From positions 124,001 to 188,000 of the forward strand of contig NZ_VNJK01000005.1 in NCBI RefSeq assembly GCF_007786455.1: a stretch of DNA of 64,000 bases. Direction: 5' to 3'. The DNA is from Paenibacillus agilis (GTDB taxonomy: Bacteria; Bacillota; Bacilli; Paenibacillales; Paenibacillaceae). The notes beneath the pieces were generated by a model that worked only from the letters and a program-made list of their open reading frames with translations, ran no database searches and was not told the origin of the DNA. Position 1 is the first letter of the stretch; the number at the start of each line of letters is the position of its first letter. Shown one piece after another: positions 17,665 through 25,957 of this stretch. Both the position numbers and the translations under genes were made by a program.

Positions 17665-17966
17665 GTCCCGTTCCCTCCCCGCTGCGATTGGTACGAGCTG
17701 TACAGGGCTGGCCACAAGGTACCGTGCGTCAAAGCTTGGCTTAATGTAAACTGAGGCCAATTAGGTGGTTGAAAGTTAATGAATTGATTAATCGGAACTA
17801 CATAGGACTTATAGGGTAGTGGCGGGCATGGATCATACAATCCACGAAATGGGATATATTTGCGAACTTCTTGATACGGAGCGACACTGTTATTCGATTG
17901 CGGCAAGAGAGCTGCATTTTCTGGTTTCTTCGAGCGGTTATCTGGCTCACCTGCTTGGGCCATCAT
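17661..17966 (-). CDS. cotJA: Spore coat-associated protein CotJA
   Basis: A 101-residue protein, somewhat longer at the N-terminus than B. subtilis CotJA. The conserved core is KYIPFRGLYDPCPPLP at about 35-50 and PNWPQFTLSQALTHGTLWPA at about 68-87. AGGAGG sits directly against the first in-frame ATG at 17972, so I use the ATG at 17966, six bases away; 17963 is also possible. First gene of the cotJ operon. Confidence 0.92.
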   Translation of the reverse strand: MMAQAGEPDNRSKKPENAALLPQSNNSVAPYQEVRKYIPFRGLYDPCPPLPYKSYVVPINQFINFQPPNWPQFTLSQALTHGTLWPALYSSYQSQRGGNGT

Positions 17967-18035
17967 CGTCATCCTCCTAGCTGTTATTCTCTTTACCTGC
18001 TTCTATGATTTACGCTATGAACAAGACAGAATGTC

Positions 18036-18704
18036 CTATACCTTTTTCGTGCAGAACCACCAATCGAGGCAATCCATCTGACCTGCGTTCGTCTTCTCCA
18101 TTCGCTCTTGCGCAGCTTGCACCGTCCGGGCTGCAGGCAGCAGCAGCTTGCTGCCGATCATATCATTGTTGGGCCAGTTAGCAGGTGTGACCACTTTGTG
18201 CGCATCTGTTGTTTGCAAAGCTTGCAGTGCACGCAATATTTCATACGTGTTGCGCCCTACCGATTCTGGATAGGTAAGTATAAGTCGAATCGTACTTTCT
18301 GGATCGACGAAAAAGACGCTGCGTACTGTGCGTGTACCGTGGATGGGGTGAATCATGCCTAGACGTTTTGCTGCTGCACCAAGCCCATCTGCAATGATCG
18401 GGAACGTGATTTGGACGCCAAGATGCTGATTGATCCATTCGATCCATTTGATATGAGAGGAAACTTGCTCCACCGATAGTCCAATTAATTCGGTGCTGCG
18501 CTGCTGAAATTCAGGCTTTAACCGTTCAAAGGCAACAAATTCTGTTGTGCATACAGGCGTGAAATCACCAGGGTGGCTAAATAAAATAAACCAACGGCCT
18601 TGATAAGCATCTGGGAGGGAAAGAGGGCCAATGGTCGTATGAACCGATATGCTCGGAAATCGATCCCCGATAAAGGGTTGGGACTGTGTGGATTGTTCTG
18701 TCAT
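18036..18704 (-). CDS. Peroxiredoxin (AhpC/TSA, 1-Cys/Prx6-like)
   Basis: A 222-residue thiol peroxidase. The peroxidatic cysteine lies in [15 protein letters not shown] at about 46-60. The long C-terminal arm after [19 protein letters not shown] places it in the Prx6-like group rather than the shorter AhpC group. Further cysteines near the end ([11 protein letters not shown]) could serve as resolving residues. The start follows GGAGG by seven bases. It stands alone, 70 bp upstream of cotJA on the same strand with no clear terminator between, so some read-through into cotJ is possible. Confidence 0.92.
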   Translation of the reverse strand: MTEQSTQSQPFIGDRFPSISVHTTIGPLSLPDAYQGRWFILFSHPGDFTPVCTTEFVAFERLKPEFQQRSTELIGLSVEQVSSHIKWIEWINQHLGVQITFPIIADGLGAAAKRLGMIHPIHGTRTVRSVFFVDPESTIRLILTYPESVGRNTYEILRALQALQTTDAHKVVTPANWPNNDMIGSKLLLPAARTVQAAQERMEKTNAGQMDCLDWWFCTKKV

Positions 18705-18888
18705 AGCAGCACCTCCAACGATAATATGATTCCATTGTATTCAGAGACACTTGCCTACAAATATTGTCCTTACAATTTCATGGGGATAAAAAGAACCTTC
18801 TACTTCCACATGGTTCATGAATTGCTCAGCAGAACCTGATATGATTAAATAATCGAATTGGTTATCACTGCTGCGAAATAAACTTAAA

Positions 18889-18920
18889 AACCCCTCTGAC
18901 TGAAATTAGCCAGAGGGGTT
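18889..18920 (-). terminator. Rho-independent terminator of the gldA-dhaKL operon
   Basis: AACCCCTCTG (18889-18898) pairs with CAGAGGGGTT (18911-18920). On the minus strand TTTTTAAG follows. It lies 13 bp after the dhaKL stop. Confidence 0.88.
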
Positions 18921-18932
18921 CACTTTTAGTAT

Positions 18933-20702
18933 CTATTTTATTTCGATCACTTGAGCCAACTCTGTAAAGATAACTCCCAACGCGTAAGCTCCCGCATCTG
19001 GGTAACCAAGACTGCGCTCACCCACTGTACCTGCGCGTCCCATACGAGCTACAATCGTCTCCGTATGCTTCGCACCTTGCACAGCTGCTTCCGCCGCTTT
19101 CGTTGCCGCTGTCTTGATGTCATCGCCCGCTTCCGCACTTTGCACCCAAGCATCCGCGAACGGAGCTAGCGCATCTACTAGCGTCTTATCACCTACAACA
19201 GCTCCGCGTCCGAAGGAACGCTCGCCTGTGTCTTGAATGCCTTTCACAACGGCTTGCATCATCGCCGCAAATTCTGGAGCAGACAGCTCTGCCTTGTCTC
19301 CAGCTGATTTGCTCGCCGCACGGAACGCCGATCCCCAGATCGGGCCGGAAGCGCCGCCGCAGTGCTCCATAATGATAAGCGAGCACGCATGCAGGAAATC
19401 ACCGATATTCGTCGTGTGATGTTCCATAATTTCCGCCCATTCACGCTTCAATTGGCGGAAGCCTTTCGCTACGCTCATGCCGAAGTCGCCGTCACCTGCA
19501 TGCGAATCCAGCTCACAGAATGGAACTTCGTTCTCAATAATGATCTCGCTCATCTTATCGACGAGGTAGATCAAGTTGTTCAAGGAGAATTTATTGTCTT
19601 GTACAACTGCATATTTCGAATCTGTCTCACAGCGGAACGATACCTCCGCATCGGACTGTGACTCCAACGTTTCTGCTACCTCAATATGCACAGGCAAGAA
19701 CTCACCGTTCACTTGAAGTGCTGGCGTATAACAGCTAGCTTGCAAGTAATGTTTCAGCTGGTCGTTCAGCTTCATAAACGTAACAGAAGCGCCTGCCATA
19801 TCGATACTCGTCATATAGTTGCCGACGAACACTTTAAAGATCGTAATATTTTTATCTTTCAACGCGTTCACAACGGAATTAGCAAGCAAGTACAGTTCTT
19901 GCAATGGCGAGCTGCCGAATCCATTGATAAGCAACGCAATCTCATGATGGTCGCTGTCGCTAAGCTTCATATCACGAAGGAGATCCGCTACCATCTTGTT
20001 CGCAAGTACATCAGCAGATGCAATCTTCTCTCTGCGAATGCCTGGCTCACCGTGAATGCCTACGCCGTACTCGATCTCGTCATCGTTTAATTGGAACGTT
20101 GGCGTGCCTTTCGCTGGAACCGTGCAAGAAGTAAACGCAAAGCCAATGCTTCTCGTGTTATCAATTGCCTGCTGTGCGATCGCTTTCACTTCGCTCAGCT
20201 CTTTGCCCTCTTCCGCAGCTGCGCCAGCAATTTTGTGTACGAATACTGTACCTGCTACGCCACGTCTGCCAACCGTGTACAAGCTGTCTTCTACCGCAAT
20301 ATCGTCATCGACTTTAACGTAGTCGACAAGCAATCCGTCTTCACCTGCAAGGTGCGCAGCATTTTTGAAGTTCATTATATCGCCGCTGTAATTTTTAATA
20401 ATCATCAAAGTCCCTTTTTTACTAGCAGAAGCTTTCAGACCTTGATACACCTGTATTTGGGAAGGGGAAGCAAATACGTCGCCGCATACCGCTGCATCCA
20501 ACATGCCTTGACCGACAAATCCCGCATGCGCAGGCTCGTGTCCACTGCCGCCGCCACTAATTAACGTTACTTTGTCTTGGTTAATATCTTTCTTTTTGAT
20601 GATTTTATATTTGCTATTGAACTCCAATTCTGGATGCGCCAGCACGATGCCTCTACACATTTCACGTACGAGCGTTTCTGGTTGGTTCATAATTTTTTTC
20701 AT
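18933..20702 (-). CDS. dhaKL: Dihydroxyacetone kinase, DhaK-DhaL fusion
   Basis: A 589-residue fusion, the ATP-dependent form of dihydroxyacetone kinase. The DhaK half (about 1-340) has GGGSGHEPAHAGFVG at about 51-65 and GVGIHGEPGIRREK around 215, whose His forms the hemiaminal with dihydroxyacetone in family members. The DhaL half (about 375-589) has LDSHAGDGDFGMSVAKGF, the ADP/Mg site, and RAGTVGERSLGYPDAGA at the end. The ATG at 20700-20702 stands eight bases after GAGGG and is better placed than the GTG at 20711. gldA lies 18 bp upstream on the same strand. The product phosphorylates the dihydroxyacetone made by GldA. Confidence 0.96.
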   Translation of the reverse strand: MKKIMNQPETLVREMCRGIVLAHPELEFNSKYKIIKKKDINQDKVTLISGGGSGHEPAHAGFVGQGMLDAAVCGDVFASPSQIQVYQGLKASASKKGTLMIIKNYSGDIMNFKNAAHLAGEDGLLVDYVKVDDDIAVEDSLYTVGRRGVAGTVFVHKIAGAAAEEGKELSEVKAIAQQAIDNTRSIGFAFTSCTVPAKGTPTFQLNDDEIEYGVGIHGEPGIRREKIASADVLANKMVADLLRDMKLSDSDHHEIALLINGFGSSPLQELYLLANSVVNALKDKNITIFKVFVGNYMTSIDMAGASVTFMKLNDQLKHYLQASCYTPALQVNGEFLPVHIEVAETLESQSDAEVSFRCETDSKYAVVQDNKFSLNNLIYLVDKMSEIIIENEVPFCELDSHAGDGDFGMSVAKGFRQLKREWAEIMEHHTTNIGDFLHACSLIIMEHCGGASGPIWGSAFRAASKSAGDKAELSAPEFAAMMQAVVKGIQDTGERSFGRGAVVGDKTLVDALAPFADAWVQSAEAGDDIKTAATKAAEAAVQGAKHTETIVARMGRAGTVGERSLGYPDAGAYALGVIFTELAQVIEIK

Positions 20703-20720
20703 CACATTCACCCTCTTGCT

Positions 20721-21851
20721 CTATATTCTTGCTTTGAATTGTTGCCCTAGTTGGTCCGCCACGATCATTGCCCCTACCACGTCATCTGGAGTTACCGGGA
20801 ATGGCATCGAATGAATAGATTCCTCTGGAATGCAAGCTTTCACAGCTACATTCATCAATTCTTCTCTCGTCACTTCATGGACACCGATATCTGCGAGACA
20901 TACTGGCAATCCTACCGATACACAGAAGCCCAATACTTCGTCTAGCTCTTCTTTGTGTGCATTTTCAAGTACCAATTGGACGATTGTCGTAAATGCAACT
21001 TTTTCACCATGGAAGAAATGGTGCGCGCCTTCCAACGCTGTAAGGCCGTTATGAATAGCATGTGCAGCTGCTAAACCGCCGCTCTCAAACCCTAGACCAG
21101 ACAACAAAATGTTCGTCTCGATAATATTTTCAAGCGCTGGAGTCACGATATTTGCATCTGAAGCCAGCTTCGCTTTGTAGCCATCCTCAAGTAGTGTTTC
21201 ATAACACAATTTAGCCAATGCAAGTGCAGCCTTTGTTCCTTTAGCAGGCTCGCCTACACCTTCAATACGTCCGCAAGGGAGTCCCGCATTTACGTTGGAG
21301 TAGGATTTCGCCGTTGCTCTTGCTTCAAAATACGTAGAGAGCGCATCACCCATGCCCGCTACGAGGAAACGCGTTGGTGCATTCGCGATAACTGTCGTAT
21401 CGATCAATACGACACTTGGACTTTGCTTGAAGTAAGCATAGTCGTCGAACTCGCCTTCTGGCGTGTACAATACAGCGGAATGGCTCGTTGGCGCATCTGT
21501 TGCTGCAATCGTCGGTACAATAATAAGCGCCTCGCCCTCAGCTACACATTTCGCCGCATCAATCGCTTTTCCTCCACCTAGACCGATCGTACAAGCACAA
21601 TTATGCTCTTTCGCTAACTGCTGCAAACGAGCAACTTCTTGGCGAGAACACTCCCCGTTAAAACCGCTTTCAACAATCGTAACGCCATACTCTTTCATTG
21701 TGTGTACTAATTTATCTTTAACACGTGCTGCGTCATCTTTACTTGCAATCAATAAAGCGGATTCACCAAATGTTTTGATGAAATACCCTAGATTCAAAAT
21801 TTCATTTTCACCTTGAACATATTTAGCCGGACTAATAAACGCTCTTCTCAT
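20721..21851 (-). CDS. gldA: Glycerol dehydrogenase
   Basis: A 376-residue NAD-dependent metal-containing alcohol dehydrogenase that oxidises glycerol to dihydroxyacetone. Visible are the nucleotide motif GLGGGKAIDAAK at about 92-103 and the metal ligands: Asp in GMGDALSTYFEA, His in LAAAHAIHNGLTA and His in HHFFHGEKVAF. It begins MRRAFISPAKYVQGENE, as in the family, and has GGAGG in front. It is the first gene of gldA-dhaKL. The divergent PocR/AraC gene is the likely regulator. Confidence 0.96.
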   Translation of the reverse strand: MRRAFISPAKYVQGENEILNLGYFIKTFGESALLIASKDDAARVKDKLVHTMKEYGVTIVESGFNGECSRQEVARLQQLAKEHNCACTIGLGGGKAIDAAKCVAEGEALIIVPTIAATDAPTSHSAVLYTPEGEFDDYAYFKQSPSVVLIDTTVIANAPTRFLVAGMGDALSTYFEARATAKSYSNVNAGLPCGRIEGVGEPAKGTKAALALAKLCYETLLEDGYKAKLASDANIVTPALENIIETNILLSGLGFESGGLAAAHAIHNGLTALEGAHHFFHGEKVAFTTIVQLVLENAHKEELDEVLGFCVSVGLPVCLADIGVHEVTREELMNVAVKACIPEESIHSMPFPVTPDDVVGAMIVADQLGQQFKARI

Positions 21852-22201
21852 GTTATTTATCCTCCTGTGTAGTAAAAAATTATTGTTATTTAAAAGTTAG
21901 TTAGCAAGTGAAATGTAGGTAATACATGTAAATTGCGCAATTTGGCACGCGATATAGTACAAACCGTTTTAGTCGATGCATAAACTATTTCATTACACCG
22001 TCATTCGTTAATACGATTAAATAGTATGTACTTTTATTATAGGATTACCCAATCCGAAGGTCATTGAATAATGAAGTCTAAATAAAGCGTTTTCATATCT
22101 TGTTTTAGGAGATCTCACTGGCAAATAGGACTATCATGTCCTTCCATAGGAATATCATGCTATACTTATTTCAAGCGCATAAATGGAAGATGGTGAACAG
22201 C
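21852..22201. other. Divergent control region between gldA and the PocR/AraC regulator
   Basis: The region holds the perfect 14-bp palindrome AAATTGCGCAATTT at 21930-21943, about 80 bp upstream of the gldA start, and several AT-rich stretches that could serve as promoters in both directions. No gene is seen. The palindrome is a candidate operator. Confidence 0.5.
21930..21943. promoter_or_regulatory. Perfect 14-bp palindrome, candidate operator
   Basis: AAATTGCGCAATTT is self-complementary over 14 bases and lies upstream of gldA in the divergent gap. The binding protein is unknown; AraC-type proteins usually prefer direct repeats, so a second regulator is possible. Confidence 0.4.
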
Positions 22202-23470
22202 ATGAGCACGCAGCAATTTCAATTGGACAACATTATCGACCTAGAAAAGTGGCAGAAGCTGCAGGATTCCCTGTCTCTTGTCACAAAAATGGCCATCATT
22301 ACGACCGACTACAAAGGCGTCCCTGTCTCTCAGCACAGCCAATGCCAAAGCTTCTGCAAGGCAGTACGCCAAGATGAAACTTTGTCACCCTACTGTCAAA
22401 AATGTGATGCCAGGGGCGGGCTGGATGCCGTGCGGCTGAATAAGCCTTACATTTATCGATGCCACTTTAATATTATAGATATCGCTATTCCAATCATTGT
22501 ACACAATCAATATGTCGGTGCGATTATGGCAGGGCAAGTGCTGCTGAAGGATGATTCGGTTGAGCTGGAACAGATCGTAACTCGTCCTTCTAGTAAGGTT
22601 ACAGATGAAAAATTCCGCAGCTTAGAGCAAGATTATACTGCGCTTCCCGTGCTGACCTATGACGAGGTAACGACGATTTCCGATATGCTGTATCATTTGT
22701 GCAATTATATGGTGGAAGAAGCGATTGATAAAAATGCAGTGATTGAGAGCTACCGCCAAGCGTTAACGGCGAACTCTTCTGCGATGCAGACAAATGCTGC
22801 TGTGGTGCAAGAGCATTCTGCGGTGCTAGCAAATGCTTCTGGGCTGCAAGGTCATTCTGTGGTGCAAGCAAATGCCTCCGAGCTGCAAGGTCGTTCTGTG
22901 GTGCAAGCAAATGCCTCCGGGCTACAAGGTCATTCTGTGGTGCCAGATCCATCTGCTGATCCATTGAATCCTTCGAGGCTGCCGGAGCAATATGAGCAAA
23001 CATCGAACAAATCGTTAATGAAGCAGTTAGTTAACGAGCAGTTGTTAAATAAACCATTATTTAATGAACCGTCGTCAAGTGAAGACCTTGTTGTTGAATG
23101 TATTTCGCCTCCTGATTTAGGTATTAAAAAGACGGCAGCTAGCTCCATACTTCAGCCTGCTTTTGACTATATGTACACACATAGAAGCGTCACAATAAAG
23201 CTTACGGATATGGCCGATCTTTGCCACGTTAGTCCGAGCTATTTTAGCCGCCTATTTACAAAAGAAACGGGTGAAAGCTTCTCCACGTTTGTCCCGCGCC
23301 TGAAAATGGAATGCGCAAAGCAAATGTTGGAGTCGACTGATTCGGCTATTAGTCAAATAAGCAATGAACTTGGATTTAGTGAGCCTAGCTATTTTATAAA
23401 AACGTTTAAGAAATTTGAGAAATGCACACCTGCCGTTTATCGGAAAAAGGCATGGGAAAATGGTATGTAA
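22202..23470 (+). CDS. PocR-sensor/AraC-type transcriptional regulator
   Basis: About 422 residues. The N-terminal PocR ligand-binding domain (about 5-180) contains a Cys cluster (QSFCKAVRQ..YCQKCDARGG) and the motif CHFNIIDIAIPIIVHNQYVG. The C-terminal 100 residues are a double helix-turn-helix AraC domain with DLCHVSPSYFSRLFTKETGE and SQISNELGFSEPSYFIKTFK. Between them lies a low-complexity linker with a 13-residue tandem repeat. PocR domains sense propanediol or glycerol-like diols (established in Salmonella pdu/cob). Its divergent place next to gldA-dhaKL suggests that it activates glycerol use. The ATG at 22202 has GGTGA five bases upstream; ATGs at 22136 and 22190 are alternatives. Confidence 0.88.
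   Translation: MSTQQFQLDNIIDLEKWQKLQDSLSLVTKMAIITTDYKGVPVSQHSQCQSFCKAVRQDETLSPYCQKCDARGGLDAVRLNKPYIYRCHFNIIDIAIPIIVHNQYVGAIMAGQVLLKDDSVELEQIVTRPSSKVTDEKFRSLEQDYTALPVLTYDEVTTISDMLYHLCNYMVEEAIDKNAVIESYRQALTANSSAMQTNAAVVQEHSAVLANASGLQGHSVVQANASELQGRSVVQANASGLQGHSVVPDPSADPLNPSRLPEQYEQTSNKSLMKQLVNEQLLNKPLFNEPSSSEDLVVECISPPDLGIKKTAASSILQPAFDYMYTHRSVTIKLTDMADLCHVSPSYFSRLFTKETGESFSTFVPRLKMECAKQMLESTDSAISQISNELGFSEPSYFIKTFKKFEKCTPAVYRKKAWENGM
22790..22945 (+). repeat. 39-bp in-frame tandem repeat in the regulator linker
   Basis: About three near-identical copies of a 39-bp unit encode ANASGLQGHSVVQ (variants ANASELQGRSVVQ and ANASGLQGHSVVP), and one degenerate copy lies upstream. The unit length is a multiple of three, so copy-number change would lengthen or shorten the linker without a frameshift. 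Confidence 0.85.
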
Positions 23471-23647
23471 TCCAATTAGTCCAATTAGGAAGCAACAGAT
23501 AGAAATCGTACATTGAACATAGATAAGTAGATATGTAGATAGAAAACCTGCTTTTGAGCACAATAGTAGCCGTACTTTTGAATATAGATAGTATATAGAA
23601 GCTATCGATTTGCTGATGTGTGTTACTTATAGCAAAGGAGACTTGGT

Positions 23648-23830
23648 ATGAGGCTAAAAGTGCTGGAGATCATCATTAGTTTGGTGCTGGGCTTTTTTAC
23701 GGGAATCCTGCTTAGCCCTGAAGGTATGGGCATTTCTGCAAGTGGGAACGGGCTTTATATTTTATTAGGCTGCATCCTTTGGATGCTCGTATTTATCTTT
23801 TTGCGTCTGCCTTCTAAGCAGCGTGATTAA
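23648..23830 (+). CDS. Small two-pass membrane protein
   Basis: A 60-residue protein with two hydrophobic segments (about 6-22 and 33-52) joined by a short glycine/serine loop, and a basic C-terminus RLPSKQRD. AAAGGAG precedes the ATG by seven bases, a strong signal for a gene this small. It lies 177 bp after the PocR/AraC gene on the same strand. I do not recognise a family. Confidence 0.6.
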   Translation: MRLKVLEIIISLVLGFFTGILLSPEGMGISASGNGLYILLGCILWMLVFIFLRLPSKQRD

Positions 23831-23971
23831 TTGAGCATTGGCTGATGGCTTGGATTAGATTAGATTGGTTGAGATGCGATATACTTCAAGCTGCACACCA
23901 ATCTACACACCATCCAAGTTGCGCAAATATGCAGTTATTTTCTCTCGAAAATAGCGTATAGACGTAAATAT

Positions 23972-24096
23972 CGGCAAATGTGCAGTTATTTTTCCCGATT
24001 ATGTGCTTTAAGGGGAAATGTTACAAAAATAAATGCAGTTTTGTCACTAAACCCCTAAAATGGCGAAATGCAAATTAAATAACTGCATTTTTGCCG
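23972..24096. repeat. Dispersed intergenic inverted repeat A, copy 1
   Basis: CGGCAAATGTGCAGTTATTT at 23972-23991 is the reverse complement, with two mismatches, of AAATAACTGCATTTTTGCCG at 24077-24096. Inside the arms lie AAGGGG and CCCCT, and a nested TGCAGTTTTG. A further TGCAGTTATTTT stands upstream near 23930. A related element lies at 43311-43428. Confidence 0.7.
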
Positions 24097-24154
24097 CTAT
24101 TTTATTTTTGCGCACGTAAATGTTCTCGTAACTAGTTGAATAGGGACACCAAAA

Positions 24155-24184
24155 AAACCGGAAGCCTATCGCGCTGCCCGGTTT
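24155..24184 (-). terminator. Rho-independent terminator of the PhnA-like gene
   Basis: AAACCGG (24155-24161) pairs with CCGGTTT (24178-24184); the minus strand continues with a T-run. Confidence 0.75.
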
Positions 24185-24227
24185 CTTTGTACGGATTGAA
24201 ATCTTATAGGTTTGCAAATGCTGCAAA

Positions 24228-24566
24228 CTACACTTTTTTCACAAACTCCGACTTCAGCTTCATTGCGCCAAAGCCGTCGATTTTGCAATCAATATCATGA
24301 TCGCCATCTACAAGACGGATATTTTTAACCTTCGTACCAATTTTGATAACCGAAGAGCTACCTTTTACTTTCAAGTCTTTAATAACCGATACCGTATCTC
24401 CATCTTGCAGCACATTTCCGTTTGAGTCCTTGATGACACGCTCGCCATCACTCTGCGTCCCTTCTGCTTGCGGGGACCATTCATGCGCGCACTCCGGGCA
24501 TACGAGTAACATTCCGTCCTCATAAGTGTATGATGAATTACATTTTGGACAATTAGGCAATTCCAT
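24228..24566 (-). CDS. PhnA/YjdM-family zinc-ribbon protein
   Basis: A 112-residue cytosolic protein. The N-terminal zinc ribbon is CPKC..(14)..CPECAHEW at residues 6-27, and the C-terminal PhnA domain has [21 protein letters not shown] and [21 protein letters not shown]. The length and domain order match YjdM/PhnA of other bacteria. Despite the name, this family is not shown to work in phosphonate breakdown, and its role is not settled. It stands alone with its own terminator. Confidence 0.92.
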   Translation of the reverse strand: MELPNCPKCNSSYTYEDGMLLVCPECAHEWSPQAEGTQSDGERVIKDSNGNVLQDGDTVSVIKDLKVKGSSSVIKIGTKVKNIRLVDGDHDIDCKIDGFGAMKLKSEFVKKV

Positions 24567-24782
24567 TACTGCTATTCCTCCACTCTACTCTAACTCTGAT
24601 GACAAATGATATATGCAAATACATCGTTCTGCATTACAGCAAATACATGATATTGCATGACATTCCTCTTATACTGTCACAGTCCGAGTTGAATAGCAAG
24701 TGCGCAACTAGTTAGCACTCCCAAAGCCCAGTCCGCTTAAAACCTAGCATAGTATATTAAACGTTGCTCTGAATCTCTCCGC

Positions 24783-25742
24783 TTACTTCTTCCCGCATTC
24801 ACTTGGATTATAACCAAATGTTTTTTTATACAGGGAGGAGAAGTGACTCATATTACTGTACCCTACCATAGTCGCTGCTTCACTTATATTTACTTTTCCC
24901 TGCTCAAGTAATGTTCTTGCTGTATTCATTCGGAGGGCACGCACATAGCCGAATACCGTTGTACCGAACAACTCCTTAAACCCTAGTTTAAGCTTATAGT
25001 CATTCAGACAAGCCATTCTAGCTAGTTCACTTAGCATTGGAGGCTGTATCCAAGTGTGATCTAATATTTCCTTTGCCTTGTACAAACTTTGAATATCGTG
25101 AGCATTTAATTTAGATTTCGTCGTATAACATTCACCTGGATGGTCATCTAGTCTACTCAAATGTAGAGCCAACAACTCGAGCGCTTTTCCTTCTAAGAAA
25201 AGTTTGCGGAGGGTACCTTGGTAAGGACAATTTTGCATTTGTTCAATTAGGAGAGAGATATCAGGAACGCCAGCTAACTGCTGACAGAAAAATGAATGCT
25301 GCTTAATAGGTTCAAGTTCAGGAAGTATCATGTCCAGCACGTTCAGATCGATTCGGAGTTCCATATGACGTATACGCTCTTCAGAAGAAATTTCTGTGTG
25401 GACTCGAGTGCCGTCCATATAAGTAAGACTGGAAACAGCCGAAGTAAGTTGAAAAGCATGCGCTTGTGCTACTGCTTCGTACACACCTTTACCAGAAACC
25501 GTATATGAGATTTCCAAATGAGGATATTGAACATCAAAATCTAACTGGATACCATTGCTGAACGCTGTATCGAACCAAACTAGCTCCATTCCTTTGCGCA
25601 AAGGAATTCTCTGAATCGATCCCTCCCCTAAATGGGATGGAATCAAATAACGATCTTGTTCACTTTGACGTTTGAACATCGTAGTGAAATCAGATTCAAC
25701 ATATGCGTCATCTAAATGACGGCTTACGATCTGAATGTTCAA
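24783..25742 (-). CDS. AraC-family regulator under a Fur box
   Basis: A 319-residue regulator. The N-terminal effector domain of about 215 residues is followed by a typical double HTH: PPMLSELARMACLNDYKLKL and NISEAATMVGYSNMSHFSSL, with the family ending FGYNPSECGKK. The open frame extends to 25820, but the longer start codons lie inside or before a Fur box placed at the promoter. I therefore use the TTG at 25740-25742, with GTGAGG eight bases upstream. The gene lies downstream of two ABC transporter genes on the same strand but behind their terminator. The arrangement resembles siderophore loci with a YbtA-like activator and YbtPQ-like transporters, which is an inference. Confidence 0.82.
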   Translation of the reverse strand: MNIQIVSRHLDDAYVESDFTTMFKRQSEQDRYLIPSHLGEGSIQRIPLRKGMELVWFDTAFSNGIQLDFDVQYPHLEISYTVSGKGVYEAVAQAHAFQLTSAVSSLTYMDGTRVHTEISSEERIRHMELRIDLNVLDMILPELEPIKQHSFFCQQLAGVPDISLLIEQMQNCPYQGTLRKLFLEGKALELLALHLSRLDDHPGECYTTKSKLNAHDIQSLYKAKEILDHTWIQPPMLSELARMACLNDYKLKLGFKELFGTTVFGYVRALRMNTARTLLEQGKVNISEAATMVGYSNMSHFSSLYKKTFGYNPSECGKK

Positions 25743-25777
25743 GGTTGTAACCTCACCTCCTAGTTTCCGGTATAAAT

Positions 25778-25792
25778 TGAGAATCATTCTCA
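25778..25792 (-). promoter_or_regulatory. Fur box
   Basis: TGAGAATCATTCTCA is a perfect 7-1-7 inverted repeat and matches the Bacillus Fur consensus TGATAAT-N-ATTATCA except for one symmetrical change in each arm. It lies directly downstream of the -10 box of the AraC gene. Confidence 0.78.
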
Positions 25793-25799
25793 CTAAAAT

Positions 25800-25828
25800 A
25801 GTGTACTGCATTATTCCCACTCCAGCAA
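25800..25828 (-). promoter_or_regulatory. Promoter of the AraC-family gene
   Basis: Minus strand: TTGCTG at 25823-25828, a 17-bp spacer, and TACACT at 25800-25805. The expected start point falls at the edge of the Fur box. Confidence 0.55.
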
Positions 25829-25868
25829 GTCATTTGTCTCCTCCAAGCAATAGTACTCACAACAAAAA

Positions 25869-25894
25869 AACCAGCTCTTATAGAAGAGACTGGC
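25869..25894 (-). terminator. Rho-independent terminator of the ABC pair
   Basis: The minus strand reads GCCAG, CTCTTC, a short loop, then AAGAG and CTGG, followed by TTTTTTTG. It separates the ABC genes from the AraC gene. Confidence 0.75.
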
Positions 25895-25957
25895 TAACAA
25901 TCTTATTTTGTTATCCTCAACATGCTGTAATCATCGATTTATAATTCGAAATGTAAC

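Larger units (their letters stand above)
23831..24227. other. Intergenic region holding repeat element A, copy 1
   Basis: About 400 bp between convergent genes. It contains three TGCAGTTATTT-like motifs and their inverted partners (see the repeat entry), then the terminator of the PhnA-like gene. No gene is seen. Confidence 0.6.

Noticed and set aside
17661-18036. Sigma-E promoter of the cotJ operon
   Set aside because: CATA words are present, but the spacing between candidate -35 and -10 elements does not fit, so no site is called.
21930-21960. Sigma-54 promoter (TGGCAC word) in front of gldA or the regulator
   Set aside because: No TTGC element at the right distance, and the regulator lacks a sigma-54 activator ATPase domain.
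22599-23003. 134-codon minus-strand frame with a striking LAPQNDLAARRHL repeat
   Set aside because: It is the antisense shadow of the 39-bp repeat inside the PocR/AraC gene; no ribosome site and wrong strand for the gene context.
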